DNA from: an uncultured Alphaproteobacteria bacterium
GTDB lineage: Bacteria; Pseudomonadota; Alphaproteobacteria; Rhodobacterales; Rhodobacteraceae
Assembly: GCA_929200255.1 (NCBI GenBank)
Contig: CAKMYZ010000027.1
Coordinates: 1 to 33,310, forward strand
DNA: 33,310 nucleotides
Direction of reading: 5' to 3'
In this document: in pieces, positions 7,473-16,025 of the stretch
Layout of the letters: every line of letters begins with the position of its first letter
Numbering within the stretch: position 1 is the first letter of the stretch
The notes under the pieces: generated by a model
Seen by the model: only the letters and a program-made list of their open reading frames with translations
Told to the model about the DNA's origin: nothing
The model's database searches: none
Program-made: the position numbers and the translations under genes

Positions 7473-9622
7473 TATTTGTCCTCCAGTTTCAGAGTTGGTT
7501 TTGCAGTGGGTTTGGTGTTGTCGATTGGGTCGTCCCAGCCTTTCTCTTGGGGTTGAGATTGGATGTTGCTGGGTTTGATCGCTGTCCCCGTTTCAAAGCG
7601 CTGCCCCATGAGTTCTGGTTCGTCAGAGGGCGAACCAATGTCTGGTCGTGGTTTGAAAGTTGTCCCGTGAAACAAGTCACCCTGTAGTTTGAGGACTTGT
7701 TCTTTTGTGAGATCGTGGGGACCGACACCCGCACGTAGTGCAGCACTGTGGCAGATGGCATCGATGTTCTTCAGGGCGCGTTCGCGTAGGTCGCTCGACA
7801 GCTCACTTTTCGCCTTGTTGTGGGTTCGAATTTCGCGGAACTCAGCAACCCAATTGGCCAAATGAACGCCGTCAAGATCGCAATCCAATGAATCCGCCGT
7901 GACCCAAGTGTCGCCGATCAAAATGGAAATCGCGCCAATATCGTGCGGATCGACTTTGATCCGCATCTGGCGATTTGCATGGGAGTGCCAATACTCTTGG
8001 AGTTCTGGGCACGTGTAGTGGTTGCCAAACACAACGATACCGCGTTTCGAGAGTTTCCGCTGCATGCTGATACCGACAGCAGACCGGATCGTGTGGCGGT
8101 CTGGTGGCGCATTAACAAAGTACTTTTTCTCGAGTTCATCCCAGCAATCGGCAGGAGATTGAAAGTCCAAACCGGTGTGTTGGTGATGATGATAGAAATC
8201 CACGAAGAAGATCGTCAGAATCCGGGTAAGATCGTCATCGTCGAGAATAGCGCGTCCTTCGGAATCATAGTCGCCACGTGCTGAAGGTTTGTGGAATGCG
8301 CGACCAAATATCCGTATCAGCAGCTTTGAGTTTAGCGTGCCAAACACACGCTCGATTTCAGCACGCAGCTCTGGCACCTTCACGGTTGGAAAGAACATCG
8401 TGCCGCCAAGTGCGGTGACCGCAGAAATAAACTCATCACTGGCGAAGGCGGACCCGGTGTCACATGCAACAGTTCCAAGCCCACCGAAGAAGGGCCACGG
8501 CGACTCCGCGCCCATCGCCTTGGCGATGTCAGTTTTGTCACGAACCACCATTCTCAGAAGTTTGATGGCCTCTTCTGCCGATGGATTTTTGGCGACACGA
8601 ATACCGAGAATGACACGTGATCGGGTATCGATTGCGCAACAAAACCAGCGCCTTCCATGGGGCAAAGACTTCTTCACGTGGTCAGGCAGGCAGTCGTAGA
8701 TGCCCAATTCACTAAAGTATGAGATCAAGTCCATTTCACATTCATCGAATTCGATCCGATCAATGAGGAATTGTTTCGCAATTCCCCCGGCGGAAAGGGC
8801 AAACTCCTTCCGTGCTGCAGGGACCCCATGGAAAATCGCATAGAGTTCAGCCTGGTTCATGGTCGAGATGCGTCTTTCAACGGTACGTTGAGAAGGAACC
8901 CCTAGCGGCGCAACCCCCTCATCCGCTCGTTCTAAGTTTAGTCTAATGAGCCGCTTGATGACCTCTCGAGCGATCTCCGCCTTGTTGTTCATCTCTCGGC
9001 TTGCGATTTCACGGATCAAACGCAGAACAATGACTTCGGTCTCTTCGTCAAATTTTGCCCCGACTTTGGTTGCGCGATACCAACCGGGCGAAAGGCTCAG
9101 AAGATTGTAACCAAAACGCCTGAGCGTTGCGAACTTGGTCCGTATGGTTTTGGTGCACGGCAACTTGCGTGAGTTCATATCCGTGAACCCCTGAATCGTG
9201 ACGCCGATGTTGTGACGTTTTGATTCAATTTCGTTCATCTTGGCTTGAAGTGTCGCCTTCCCCAAACCGATGCTGGCATCCGTCAGAGATATCTCGCCTG
9301 CGTCGTACATCGCCTTCAACGCCATGCAGATGACGAAGTACCAAATGGTCTTTTTGCGTGAATGATCAGACAGGTGATCCAAGGTCAAAGCTGGCATAGA
9401 CGTCGCAAGCTTTGTTTGGCTGAGATCGTAATAGTCCCGATCATATCGCCACTGAGATGACTTTTGAAACTCGGCCAATTGTTCGTAGGTGTAGTGTTCT
9501 ACGCCACCCTTTCCACCTTCTCTCAGCCAACTGGTTGTTGTCTCATCCTGACCCAAAAATCTGCAATGGGGCGGATACCCAATGAATGCGCGATCATTTG
9601 TTGTAAATCGTTGTTTCAGCAT
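7472..9622 (-). CDS. tnsB: TnsB/TniA DDE transposase
   Basis: A 716-residue DDE recombinase of the Mu/Tn7/Tn5053 type. N-terminal helical DNA-binding domains precede an rve (RNase H-fold) core with D293 (EFDECEMDL), D388 (ACDTGSAF) and E424 (AEIERVFGTL) as the likely catalytic triad. A Mu-type beta-barrel domain follows at about 520-590. It cuts and joins the 3' ends of the element. The C-terminal ~70 residues are polar and proline/lysine-rich, where TnsB normally contacts TnsC. The start ATG overlaps the tnsA stop by 7 nt (ATGCTGA), and the stop overlaps the tnsC start. All three acidic residues are present, so the protein should be active. Confidence 0.92.
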   Translation of the reverse strand: MLKQRFTTNDRAFIGYPPHCRFLGQDETTTSWLREGGKGGVEHYTYEQLAEFQKSSQWRYDRDYYDLSQTKLATSMPALTLDHLSDHSRKKTIWYFVICMALKAMYDAGEISLTDASIGLGKATLQAKMNEIESKRHNIGVTIQGFTDMNSRKLPCTKTIRTKFATLRRFGYNLLSLSPGWYRATKVGAKFDEETEVIVLRLIREIASREMNNKAEIAREVIKRLIRLNLERADEGVAPLGVPSQRTVERRISTMNQAELYAIFHGVPAARKEFALSAGGIAKQFLIDRIEFDECEMDLISYFSELGIYDCLPDHVKKSLPHGRRWFCCAIDTRSRVILGIRVAKNPSAEEAIKLLRMVVRDKTDIAKAMGAESPWPFFGGLGTVACDTGSAFASDEFISAVTALGGTMFFPTVKVPELRAEIERVFGTLNSKLLIRIFGRAFHKPSARGDYDSEGRAILDDDDLTRILTIFFVDFYHHHQHTGLDFQSPADCWDELEKKYFVNAPPDRHTIRSAVGISMQRKLSKRGIVVFGNHYTCPELQEYWHSHANRQMRIKVDPHDIGAISILIGDTWVTADSLDCDLDGVHLANWVAEFREIRTHNKAKSELSSDLRERALKNIDAICHSAALRAGVGPHDLTKEQVLKLQGDLFHGTTFKPRPDIGSPSDEPELMGQRFETGTAIKPSNIQSQPQEKGWDDPIDNTKPTAKPTLKLEDK

Positions 9623-10314
9623 GGCATTGTACCCCGCTTCACAGCAGTCGGGTAGTCGATGAGACCACCTTTCACCTGCACAAGATCGCCTCTGAAAATC
9701 GCGCAGACAGCAGCGCGATATGCGCGACCGGCCAATCCAGTTTGCTCTACGATGTCGCCGACGGTGGTGGGTTCTGTCAGCGCTTGAATTTGCTCAGCAA
9801 CTGCCACGTCTGCTTCAGCATCGGGGGATTTTGAGAACTGATGGAAACGGGACGCGTTAACTGCGTCATAGCGATGGAAGCCAGCATCCGTGAACAAGCG
9901 CACTTCGTCCGCGAAAGACTTGGGTGTTTGCGATGCGATGAGCGCGATCTCGGAATCGAAGCGTCTTCTTTGTACAAGTTCGAATGGTTTCACAGCATAG
10001 GCGGTCGTGGAACCGTCCATCCACGTGATCAGGAAATCGAAGAAGTGCTGAGCGCTTTTGCCGTTGTCTCGTACAAATGGGACTGCTGGAGGTTGTTCCC
10101 AGATGTCATAGACATTGCCCTGCGCTAGGATCAACTGGATGAACATCAGCTCAAGGTAACTTTCAAAGACGATGCGTCTCCACCACTGTTCGGATGCCAG
10201 CCAAACTGGGATGAACCCTCGACAACTCGTTCGTGATCGCATCGCGATCTTGCGGGTTGAGATACTGGGAAGCGGCTCGCGGTAACCAGTGCTGGTTAGG
10301 AGGGGGTGCATCAT
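9616..10314 (-). CDS. tnsA: TnsA-like endonuclease (restriction-enzyme fold)
   Basis: TnsA makes the 5' cuts that turn TnsB-mediated transposition into cut-and-paste. The catalytic pattern of its restriction-endonuclease fold is visible as VFESYLE, then HFFDFLITW about 42 residues later, then AVKPFE 16 residues after that (E...D...xK). A winged-helix-like C-terminal half follows (TTVGDIVEQTGL). I place the start at ATG 10312-10314, giving 232 residues. An in-frame ATG at 10335 would add seven residues but lacks a ribosome site, whereas AGGTG precedes 10314, and its ATGA overlaps the stop of the small upstream ORF. Retention of TnsA predicts non-replicative transposition for this element. Confidence 0.85.
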   Translation of the reverse strand: MMHPLLTSTGYREPLPSISTRKIAMRSRTSCRGFIPVWLASEQWWRRIVFESYLELMFIQLILAQGNVYDIWEQPPAVPFVRDNGKSAQHFFDFLITWMDGSTTAYAVKPFELVQRRRFDSEIALIASQTPKSFADEVRLFTDAGFHRYDAVNASRFHQFSKSPDAEADVAVAEQIQALTEPTTVGDIVEQTGLAGRAYRAAVCAIFRGDLVQVKGGLIDYPTAVKRGTMPC

Positions 10315-10472
10315 GACTGCACCTCGTCGAAACATGACGTTGGTTGGAGGTAGTCCCAGATTTCGTGATCTGTGAGAATCGGGTCCGGCAATACCGCCAG
10401 ATCAAGCAGTTGTTGCAGGTCGCAATCGTACATTGCCTGCGCAGCGCGCAGGACTCTTGGTTCTGTAAACAT
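10311..10472 (-). CDS. 53-aa small protein, first gene of the tns operon
   Basis: A short ORF from ATG 10470-10472 to TGA 10311-10313 encodes 53 residues, beginning MFTEPRVLRAAQAMYD and ending CFDEVQS. It is acidic and mostly helical. Support for its being real: AGGGA lies 5 nt before the ATG, and its stop forms a 4-nt ATGA overlap with the reassigned tnsA start, the same coupling seen down the rest of the operon. I recognise no family. It may be a small partner of TnsA, or a leader peptide setting translation of tnsA. Confidence 0.6.
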   Translation of the reverse strand: MFTEPRVLRAAQAMYDCDLQQLLDLAVLPDPILTDHEIWDYLQPTSCFDEVQS

Positions 10473-10519
10473 GGAAATCCCTGTTCAGCTAGATTTATGA
10501 AAAGAAATGCCGTGCGCGG

Positions 10520-10534
10520 GCCGCTATGCGGCCG
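10520..10534. repeat. GC-rich hairpin between ner-like gene and tns operon
   Basis: GGCCGC-TAT-GCGGCC is a perfect 6+6 inverted repeat about 50 nt upstream of the 53-aa ORF. No T-run follows, so an operator or 5' UTR hairpin is likelier than a terminator. Confidence 0.35.
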
Positions 10535-10611
10535 CGAAAAGCTTGACTTTCGACGCTGGAAGTGGGATCAAATCCTATAACAAGATGAGCGGATTTAATC
10601 TGTTCTAGATT

Positions 10612-10635
10612 GCTCGGGTGTTTCAGCGCCCGAGC
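10612..10635. terminator. Hairpin downstream of the ner-like gene
   Basis: GCTCGGG (10612-10618) and CCCGAGC (10629-10635) pair around a 10-nt loop, 19 nt beyond the ner-like stop. On the plus strand it is followed by TTTCGTCGTTTT; on the minus strand, the direction of ner, the U-tract is poor. It is a possible weak terminator or a partial transcription barrier between ner and the tns operon. Confidence 0.4.
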
Positions 10636-10653
10636 TTTCGTCGTTTTGGGTGG

Positions 10654-10896
10654 TTATTTTTTGTGTGGCGTTGGCAGTCCCTCCGTATCATAGCGCTCAA
10701 CAAATAATTCTGTCGGTTGCCGTTCGATACGCCGGCTTATCTCTTCTTGGATAGCCTGACTATAAAATCGTCCGATACAACAACTGCTCAAGCTTGACGG
10801 ATCTTTGCCCATGTCCAATGCGATTTGAGCGAGAGTTATTCCACGTTTTCGGAGCTCAGCTCGGATCAAGCGGTGGCGTTCGAAGTTCAATTCCAT
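10654..10896 (-). CDS. Ner/Nlp-like DNA-binding regulator
   Basis: An 80-residue protein with a single helix-turn-helix fold. The segment RAELRKRGITLAQIALDMG, then a short turn and 'SSLS', followed by 'AIQEEISRRIERQPTELF' and a terminal 'VERYD', matches the layout of the Ner (phage Mu) / Nlp (SfsB) family. Mu Ner is a repressor of the transposition operon, and the position here, upstream of and codirectional with the tns operon, suggests the same role. The gene starts at the ATG 10894-10896. It could instead be an activator. Binding may involve the inverted repeats at 11057-11203 or the hairpins at 10520-10635, but this is inference. Confidence 0.75.
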   Translation of the reverse strand: MELNFERHRLIRAELRKRGITLAQIALDMGKDPSSLSSCCIGRFYSQAIQEEISRRIERQPTELFVERYDTEGLPTPHKK

Positions 10897-11390
10897 CTCA
10901 CCTAAGCCCTCAAGCAGCCTGAGTCAGCGACCCAGACCATTGGTCAAATTACGCCGAAAACGAATCAGCTTTAGCATAAGATGTACGTAAAGGTTGCCGT
11001 TCGCACAATATCGGCGACCTGGGCGAAACACTGGCTCTGGCGTATCGTAAGCCTCAGATATACATATACATTATATGTTTACCGAAGCCGTTCGTCGTGG
11101 ATATCAGTGCTCAGAGATCCCGCAAAGTTTCAGTTCTTAACCGACGGGCAGTTGCCGATGCCCATACCAGAAAGGCGCGAGAGAACTGGATTATATGTAT
11201 ATCTTCTTCCGTCGTGTGGCCGCCCATTACATTGTGATCACAAACGTAAAAACGATCTAAATTGCATGGATCTGTAATAGTTTTCTGGCGGATGCCGCCG
11301 AAAATAAATTCTAATTTTTCTAATTTTTCTAATTTTTGCCTGAATTTCGTGTCGGGGCCTGTTCAAAACGGGATTTTGGTTCAAATTCGA
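10897..11390. other. Non-coding AT-rich stretch with repeats; possible transposon end
   Basis: No convincing gene. It holds an inverted pair of 12-mers GATATACATATA (11057-11068) and its reverse complement (11192-11203), 123 nt apart, and a 9-bp tandem repeat at 11311-11337. A 12-mer GGTTGCCGTTCG near 10991 also occurs inside the ner-like gene near 10715. In Tn7 the tnsA-proximal end is rich in transposase-binding repeats, so this is the natural place to look for that end; I could not define the terminal TGT/ACA or the 22-bp-type sites with confidence. Confidence 0.4.
11311..11337. repeat. Tandem repeat, 3 x CTAATTTTT
   Basis: Three exact, directly adjacent copies of the 9-mer CTAATTTTT, in a T-rich stretch on the plus strand. 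It may be simple slippage DNA, or an AT-rich element such as a protein-binding phased tract (the period is just under one helical turn). Confidence 0.7.
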
Positions 11391-11786
11391 TCACGAGATT
11401 CCGAACCTATTGCCCTCTGAACGTGGCAAAACTCTACCAGATTGTGGGTCAATAATCTTGCCGGTTTGCACATATGCACGTTTCACTCTCTCGCGATTTG
11501 CTTCGACGTTGTCTATGCTGTTCTCGCTCTCCTCCGGCTTCTCCCTGTGTTGCACCTGCCCACGGATTCTGACCGGTATCAATTGTCGGTCACGTTTGAT
11601 CGCCCACCCAAAAAACGAGAGCTGCGCATTCAGCTTTGAAAACCTGACATGTGTCAAAAGGCGTGAGAACAATGTGCCCGAGTTGTCAGCAAGGACCGCC
11701 GACAACTGGGCGTTCGCAAATTCCTCAAGCTTGAGGAAATCGCTACTGTCTCTTTCGACTGGCTTAATCTCAATGGAGTTCAACAT
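11391..11786 (-). CDS. Hypothetical protein, 131 aa, divergent from XRE regulator
   Basis: The start is placed at ATG 11784-11786, because GGAG lies 7 nt before it; a TTG two codons upstream is less likely. The protein is charged, without membrane segments. The first half looks like a small folded domain (FLKLEEFANAQLSAVLAD, then HVRFSKLNAQLSFFGWAI), and the second half, from about residue 80, is polar with many Glu, Asn and Arg residues and probably disordered. I do not recognise it. It is divergent from the XRE-family gene at 11892, with about 105 nt between the starts, so it is a likely target of that regulator. Confidence 0.55.
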   Translation of the reverse strand: MLNSIEIKPVERDSSDFLKLEEFANAQLSAVLADNSGTLFSRLLTHVRFSKLNAQLSFFGWAIKRDRQLIPVRIRGQVQHREKPEESENSIDNVEANRERVKRAYVQTGKIIDPQSGRVLPRSEGNRFGIS

Positions 11787-11891
11787 TCCCAATCTCCGAA
11801 CTGTCTCTCATTCGACGATGATAGCACCGTTAACATAGAAATGATACGATTAGTCCGTAGACGATAAAACATCTTTCTTGCCTCAAGGGGT

Positions 11892-12104
11892 ATGGGGCAG
11901 AAGTTCACAGTTGGCGATTTTGGTCGCAACCTTCGGGAAGCACGCAAGGCGCGCGGCTTTTCACAAGAAAGGTTTGCCCATGCTGTAGATTTGGACCGGA
12001 CTTACATTGGCGGGATTGAACGCGGCGAACGCAATCCTGGACTGAAGGTGATCATTCGGATCGCTGATGCGCTTGAGTTGGATGTGGTTGAGTTGTTCAA
12101 GTGA
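11892..12104 (+). CDS. XRE-family transcriptional regulator
   Basis: A 70-residue protein that is essentially one lambda-repressor-like HTH. The segment NLREARKARGFSQERFA, then LDRTYIGGIERGERNPGL, then IADALELDVVELF gives the five helices of the Cro/C1 fold, with the recognition helix at about residues 36-45. Proteins of this size bind DNA as dimers and often control their own promoter and a divergent one. AAGGGG lies just upstream of the ATG, rather close. The divergent 131-aa gene is its nearest candidate target; it may also be a controller protein for the methyltransferase-containing cluster that starts at 12580, since C-proteins of restriction-modification systems have this same size and fold. 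Confidence 0.85.
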   Translation: MGQKFTVGDFGRNLREARKARGFSQERFAHAVDLDRTYIGGIERGERNPGLKVIIRIADALELDVVELFK

Positions 12105-12209
12105 TAGCGTGACGGGAGGACATTCGCTGCATTTGCGATACGAACTTCATCGCGTGTTGAAAGCAGACGTTGAAGTACCAATGAATTTTACGTGATTGAG
12201 TTGGAAAAT

Positions 12210-12461
12210 TCAGTAGGCAGTATTGATCGCATCAACTCCGCCAACGACTTTGCGTGCGCCATCGACCAGAAAACCTGAATCTGTAAACCCACTGCCCGAC
12301 GGATGAGGTCCCTGCAGCACCAGATGATTTGGAAAGCGCTCCAAAGTACAGTCACTCCCATAGTGATAGCGAGGTTGGGCCTTTCCATGTCCCCATTCAG
12401 CAACGAGTTTCTGCCAACCTTCTTGCTGAACCTGTTGGATAACTACCAAATCTACAGACAC
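12210..12461 (-). CDS. Small hypothetical protein, 83 aa
   Basis: It starts at GTG 12459-12461 with AGGGAG about 5 nt upstream, which is a better ribosome site than that of several larger genes here. The protein is rich in Gly, His, Tyr and Val (for example QPRYHYGSDCTLERFPNHLVL), has no membrane segment, and looks like a single small beta-rich domain. I do not recognise the family. It is transcribed away from the GHKL gene at 12580 and the two share the ~120-nt upstream region. Confidence 0.45.
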   Translation of the reverse strand: MSVDLVVIQQVQQEGWQKLVAEWGHGKAQPRYHYGSDCTLERFPNHLVLQGPHPSGSGFTDSGFLVDGARKVVGGVDAINTAY

Positions 12462-12579
12462 TGTGCTCTCCCTTGGCCAATTTGACCCAGCGTATCATAT
12501 CCCATCTAGGCAGTCACCTGATCAGAATATGGATCGCTGCCGGTAATTGAATGCGCTTACGGCTTGCTGATTAGAGCCG

Positions 12580-14916
12580 ATGCAGTATCTTGTGAGAATG
12601 CAAGAGAAGTCAATCAAAGTAGTTATTGAGCACGAGCTCTCTAAGGAAACCCCGAACTGGCGGCTGATTGAAAGCCTGACACGAAGCGAGATCGACCAAG
12701 ACCCTGATAATGTAAGATTTTCTGTGGATGCAGGCCACATTCAGAGGCTTGGTGTTGAGCTTGTTGGAAAGCAAGACACCGCCCTGTCTGAGCTCATCAA
12801 AAACGCCTATGATGCTGACGCGTCAAGTGTAGACCTGATCTTTAGTAATAACCGCAAGGCCGGAGGGACGCTGGTCATATCGGACAATGGATCTGGTATG
12901 TCCATGGATGTCATACGAAACAGCTGGATGAGGATATCCACCGACACAAAAGCGGAGCAACCACTCTCACCCATATTTCATCGCAAGCGGGCTGGACGAA
13001 AAGGTATTGGACGTTTCGCAGTTCAACGCCTCGGTGAGACACTGGAATTGATAACAAAACCTGCCGGTGAAGCATTTGGTTATTCTGTCAACTTTGATTG
13101 GGATACCGAATTTAAAGCAGGTCGAGATCTGAACGAAGTTTTCAATGATGTGACTCGATTTGCGAAACCAGAAAAAGAGCAAGGAACTGAACTTCGGATC
13201 AACAACCTTAGAGATCCTTGGTCAGCATCGGCAATATCTCGAGTATGGAGAGCTGTACTGTTGCTACAGCCACCATTTAAGATCGCCAGTATCGAAGGCA
13301 AAGTTGCCGGTAAGCGCGCCGATCCGGGTTTTTTAGTTCGTGTCGATGGCCATACCAACGAAACACGAACTGATTCATTCTCCATCGAGAATGACTTTCT
13401 GAATCAGGCAATCGCCAAGATTGAGGCTAGGATCGAGCCAGATGGCAAGGCTTGGGTTCGTGTGATTTCAAAGAAACTAGGCCTCGACGACAAACAAGAT
13501 TTTGATGAGAACTACGGGGAACTTGGCCCCGTAGAATTGACTTCAAGTTACTTCATTTATTCACCCGATGCTCTTTCTGGGATGAAGCAAAATGATGCAA
13601 TCAGGATGGGGCAGGCTTACGGCGGAATCAGGGTTTATCGAAATGGATTCAGGGTCTTGCCATACGGTGAACCAAGTGATGACTGGCTTGGCTTAGATTC
13701 CGCGGTTGCCCGACGGGTGTTTATTGCTCCTGGTAACAACAGAAACTTCTTTGGCCAGGTTAGTATTGATAGCGAAAAGAATCCAGATTTAGACGAAACG
13801 GCAAGCCGTGAAGGTCTGCAGGAAAATGACGCGTTTGACTTGCTAAGAAAATTCTCTAGCGAAGCACTGATTTGGGCTCTAAAGCGGGTGGCTGCGATGC
13901 GTAATCGTAAGCAGAGTCCCTCTCAGCCTGGGTTTGTCTCAGAAGTAAGGCCTGCGTCTGACACAATACAAACTGCGATCGAGCTCATTGAAGGTGGTTC
14001 AAAGCCCGAAACAGACCAAGGCGCAGCAGGGGATGAAGGAACGCAGGGGCCGCCAAAACCTGATCCTGCGGCGCAAGCAGCCCTCAGAGCCCTAAGACTG
14101 GCTCGGGAGGATGCAAAAGCGTCGGAAGAAGAGGCCGCGCGACGAAAACAAGCCACCCTACAATATGAAGCGATGCTCAGGCTTTTGGCTTCACTCGGTC
14201 TATCGATCAGTGTCTTTGGACATGAGGTAAAAGGTGCTCAAGAGGCCATTCGAGCCCGCCTACAACTTCTCCATGAAGAAGCCGACGCCTTGCCTAAAAG
14301 CGAAGAAAGGGCAGGCCTGCTTGAACAGCTTGAGAAGCTTGAGCTTTCCACTGGGCGCCTTTTCGATATCGGTGGTTACATCGCGGGCCTCATGTCGAAA
14401 ACAGAAAGCCGGGACCTTCGAGAACTATCGGTTGGGGGTGCCTTAGAGCGATTTACCACTCAATTTGAAAGCTATATGTCTAAGCAGAGAGTCAAATTTG
14501 ATCCGCCTGCGGTAACGCCCTCTAACCTTCGTACGATTGAAATGCACGCTAGCGAATTTGATTCAGTGTTACTGAATTTTCTTACCAACTCCATTAAGTC
14601 CATGAAAAAAGCCAAAGTGTCCAAACGGAAAATCCGGATGGATGCTCGTCAAGAAGGTGACTTTGTGATTGTAGGTTTTGAGGACAACGGAGCAGGAATC
14701 GTGGAAGAACAACAAAATCAAATATTCGATGCTTTTTTCACGACAACTTTGACGGCGGATGATGATGGCGTGTCAGGACCCGGCACTGGGCTTGGACTAA
14801 AAATCGTCGCTGATATTGCTGAAAGCTATGGTGGCAGTGTGGCGGTTGTCGAACCATCTGACGGATTTAACTGCCGGATCGAGTTTAAGATCTTGGCCAG
14901 CGAGGCAGAAGAGTGA
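12580..14916 (+). CDS. Double-GHKL ATPase / sensor histidine kinase-like protein
   Basis: This 778-residue protein has two ATP-binding modules of the GHKL superfamily. Module 1 resembles MutL/MORC/Hsp90: ELIKNAYDAD at 71-80, DNGSG at 102-106 and the GRKGIGRFA lid at 139-147, followed by an S5-like region to about 450. A charged, coiled-coil-like linker (about 490-540) leads to a segment FGHEVKGAQEAI in which H548 sits like the phospho-acceptor of a HisKA H-box. Module 2 is kinase-like: LNFLTNSIKS (665-674), DNGAG (702-706) and GTGLGL (735-740). No membrane segment is present, so it acts in the cytoplasm. Its last codons overlap the receiver-domain gene by 4 nt, suggesting a phosphorelay. GHKL proteins of this sort have been noted next to restriction-modification genes. 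The start could also be the ATG at 12598. Confidence 0.85.
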   Translation: MQYLVRMQEKSIKVVIEHELSKETPNWRLIESLTRSEIDQDPDNVRFSVDAGHIQRLGVELVGKQDTALSELIKNAYDADASSVDLIFSNNRKAGGTLVISDNGSGMSMDVIRNSWMRISTDTKAEQPLSPIFHRKRAGRKGIGRFAVQRLGETLELITKPAGEAFGYSVNFDWDTEFKAGRDLNEVFNDVTRFAKPEKEQGTELRINNLRDPWSASAISRVWRAVLLLQPPFKIASIEGKVAGKRADPGFLVRVDGHTNETRTDSFSIENDFLNQAIAKIEARIEPDGKAWVRVISKKLGLDDKQDFDENYGELGPVELTSSYFIYSPDALSGMKQNDAIRMGQAYGGIRVYRNGFRVLPYGEPSDDWLGLDSAVARRVFIAPGNNRNFFGQVSIDSEKNPDLDETASREGLQENDAFDLLRKFSSEALIWALKRVAAMRNRKQSPSQPGFVSEVRPASDTIQTAIELIEGGSKPETDQGAAGDEGTQGPPKPDPAAQAALRALRLAREDAKASEEEAARRKQATLQYEAMLRLLASLGLSISVFGHEVKGAQEAIRARLQLLHEEADALPKSEERAGLLEQLEKLELSTGRLFDIGGYIAGLMSKTESRDLRELSVGGALERFTTQFESYMSKQRVKFDPPAVTPSNLRTIEMHASEFDSVLLNFLTNSIKSMKKAKVSKRKIRMDARQEGDFVIVGFEDNGAGIVEEQQNQIFDAFFTTTLTADDDGVSGPGTGLGLKIVADIAESYGGSVAVVEPSDGFNCRIEFKILASEAEE

Positions 14917-16016
14917 CCTTAAGTGGCATATTTATTGACGATAATGATGATGAGGCTGTCTACGCAGAACAGATGACGACACGGGGCGAACTGAAAATAG
15001 TTCATGAGAGGCCTCGTTCACTTACTGTTCATTCAAACGATATCTTTTCTCGTAAACCCGATTTGCTTGCGCTGGACTACCGCCTCGATGAGGATCTTGG
15101 AGATCTAGACGACAATGAGGCCTATAAAGCGGGCGCTATGGCGCAGCAATTGCGCGACCTCGCGATCGATGCTCCAGAAGGGGACTTCCCCATTGTTCTG
15201 GTTTCAAGCGAAGACAAAATTCGAGATCAGTACGAACCGGACAAAACCTCGCATGACCTCTTCGATGCGTTGTATGTGAAAAGCGAAGTCAACGACGACA
15301 AAGACCCGGTTCGAAGGGAACTCATAAGTCTTTGTAACGGATATATTTTACTGAAGTCACAGCTTGGGAATTTCGATCTAGTGACTCTAACTGGACTGGA
15401 AGGCGATGACGCTGATCTTTTAGATTACCAAGAACTTACGCTCCCAATGTCAAATGCAGCCGCACCACATATTGCTGCAGGGTTATTGCTGAACCAATTG
15501 ATACACAGAAGCGGGCCATTGATTGGCATTAACGAGGCCTGCGCACGCTTTGGCGTTGATCTGAATCACGATGAAAGAATATCAGCTCTTCTTGTCCAAA
15601 GATCAGCCGATTACCGTGGAATTTTTTCTACCGGCTGGCCCCGCTTTTGGTCTCACTTAGTTGATGATTTGGCGGATGAGGTATTTGGCAAGCGTGCGAC
15701 CGGCTTCACGGCTGCCGAACGCGCTGAAAAATTATCGGCAACTTTGGATGAGCCCTTCGAAGCGGCGAGCTCCACGTGGACAAAAAAGCCTGACGAGTTG
15801 ATCGCTTTTGCTTGTGCTTGTTGTGGGGAAGGCACTGAAATGCGGCATTCTGCTGGTGTTTTTGAATCAAGCCTCCCTAGCTTTTCTAAGCGGAGGAGGG
15901 TGTGCTGGCGCTGCATCCATGACGACCGTTATTTGGAAATACGCCCGTCAATCACAATGGATGATTCTGATGAGGACTTGGTGAATGCCGTTAAGGCAAT
16001 GGAGTTCCCAGGGTGA
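14913..16016 (+). CDS. Response-regulator-like receiver protein with C-terminal zinc knuckle
   Basis: 367 residues. The N-terminal ~130 residues show all receiver landmarks: acidic pair D9-D10, the phospho-acceptor D55 (LLALDYRL), S98 (VLVSSED) and K123 (LYVKSE). The middle part (about 135-295) is helical with no family I recognise. Near the C-terminus C301-x2-C304 and C331-x2-C334 form a likely zinc knuckle (CACC...CWRC). The start is GTG 14913, overlapping the stop of the GHKL gene as GTGA, so it is translationally coupled and presumably receives phosphate from H548 of that protein. It lacks any classic DNA-binding output domain, so the output may be through the zinc module or by contact with the next gene product. 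Confidence 0.8.
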   Translation: MTLSGIFIDDNDDEAVYAEQMTTRGELKIVHERPRSLTVHSNDIFSRKPDLLALDYRLDEDLGDLDDNEAYKAGAMAQQLRDLAIDAPEGDFPIVLVSSEDKIRDQYEPDKTSHDLFDALYVKSEVNDDKDPVRRELISLCNGYILLKSQLGNFDLVTLTGLEGDDADLLDYQELTLPMSNAAAPHIAAGLLLNQLIHRSGPLIGINEACARFGVDLNHDERISALLVQRSADYRGIFSTGWPRFWSHLVDDLADEVFGKRATGFTAAERAEKLSATLDEPFEAASSTWTKKPDELIAFACACCGEGTEMRHSAGVFESSLPSFSKRRRVCWRCIHDDRYLEIRPSITMDDSDEDLVNAVKAMEFPG

Positions 16017-16025
16017 TCAAAACAC

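Noticed and set aside
4591..10314. CRISPR-associated Tn7-like transposon
   Set aside because: No cas genes and no CRISPR repeat-spacer array are visible, and the TniQ is long like TnsD rather than short.
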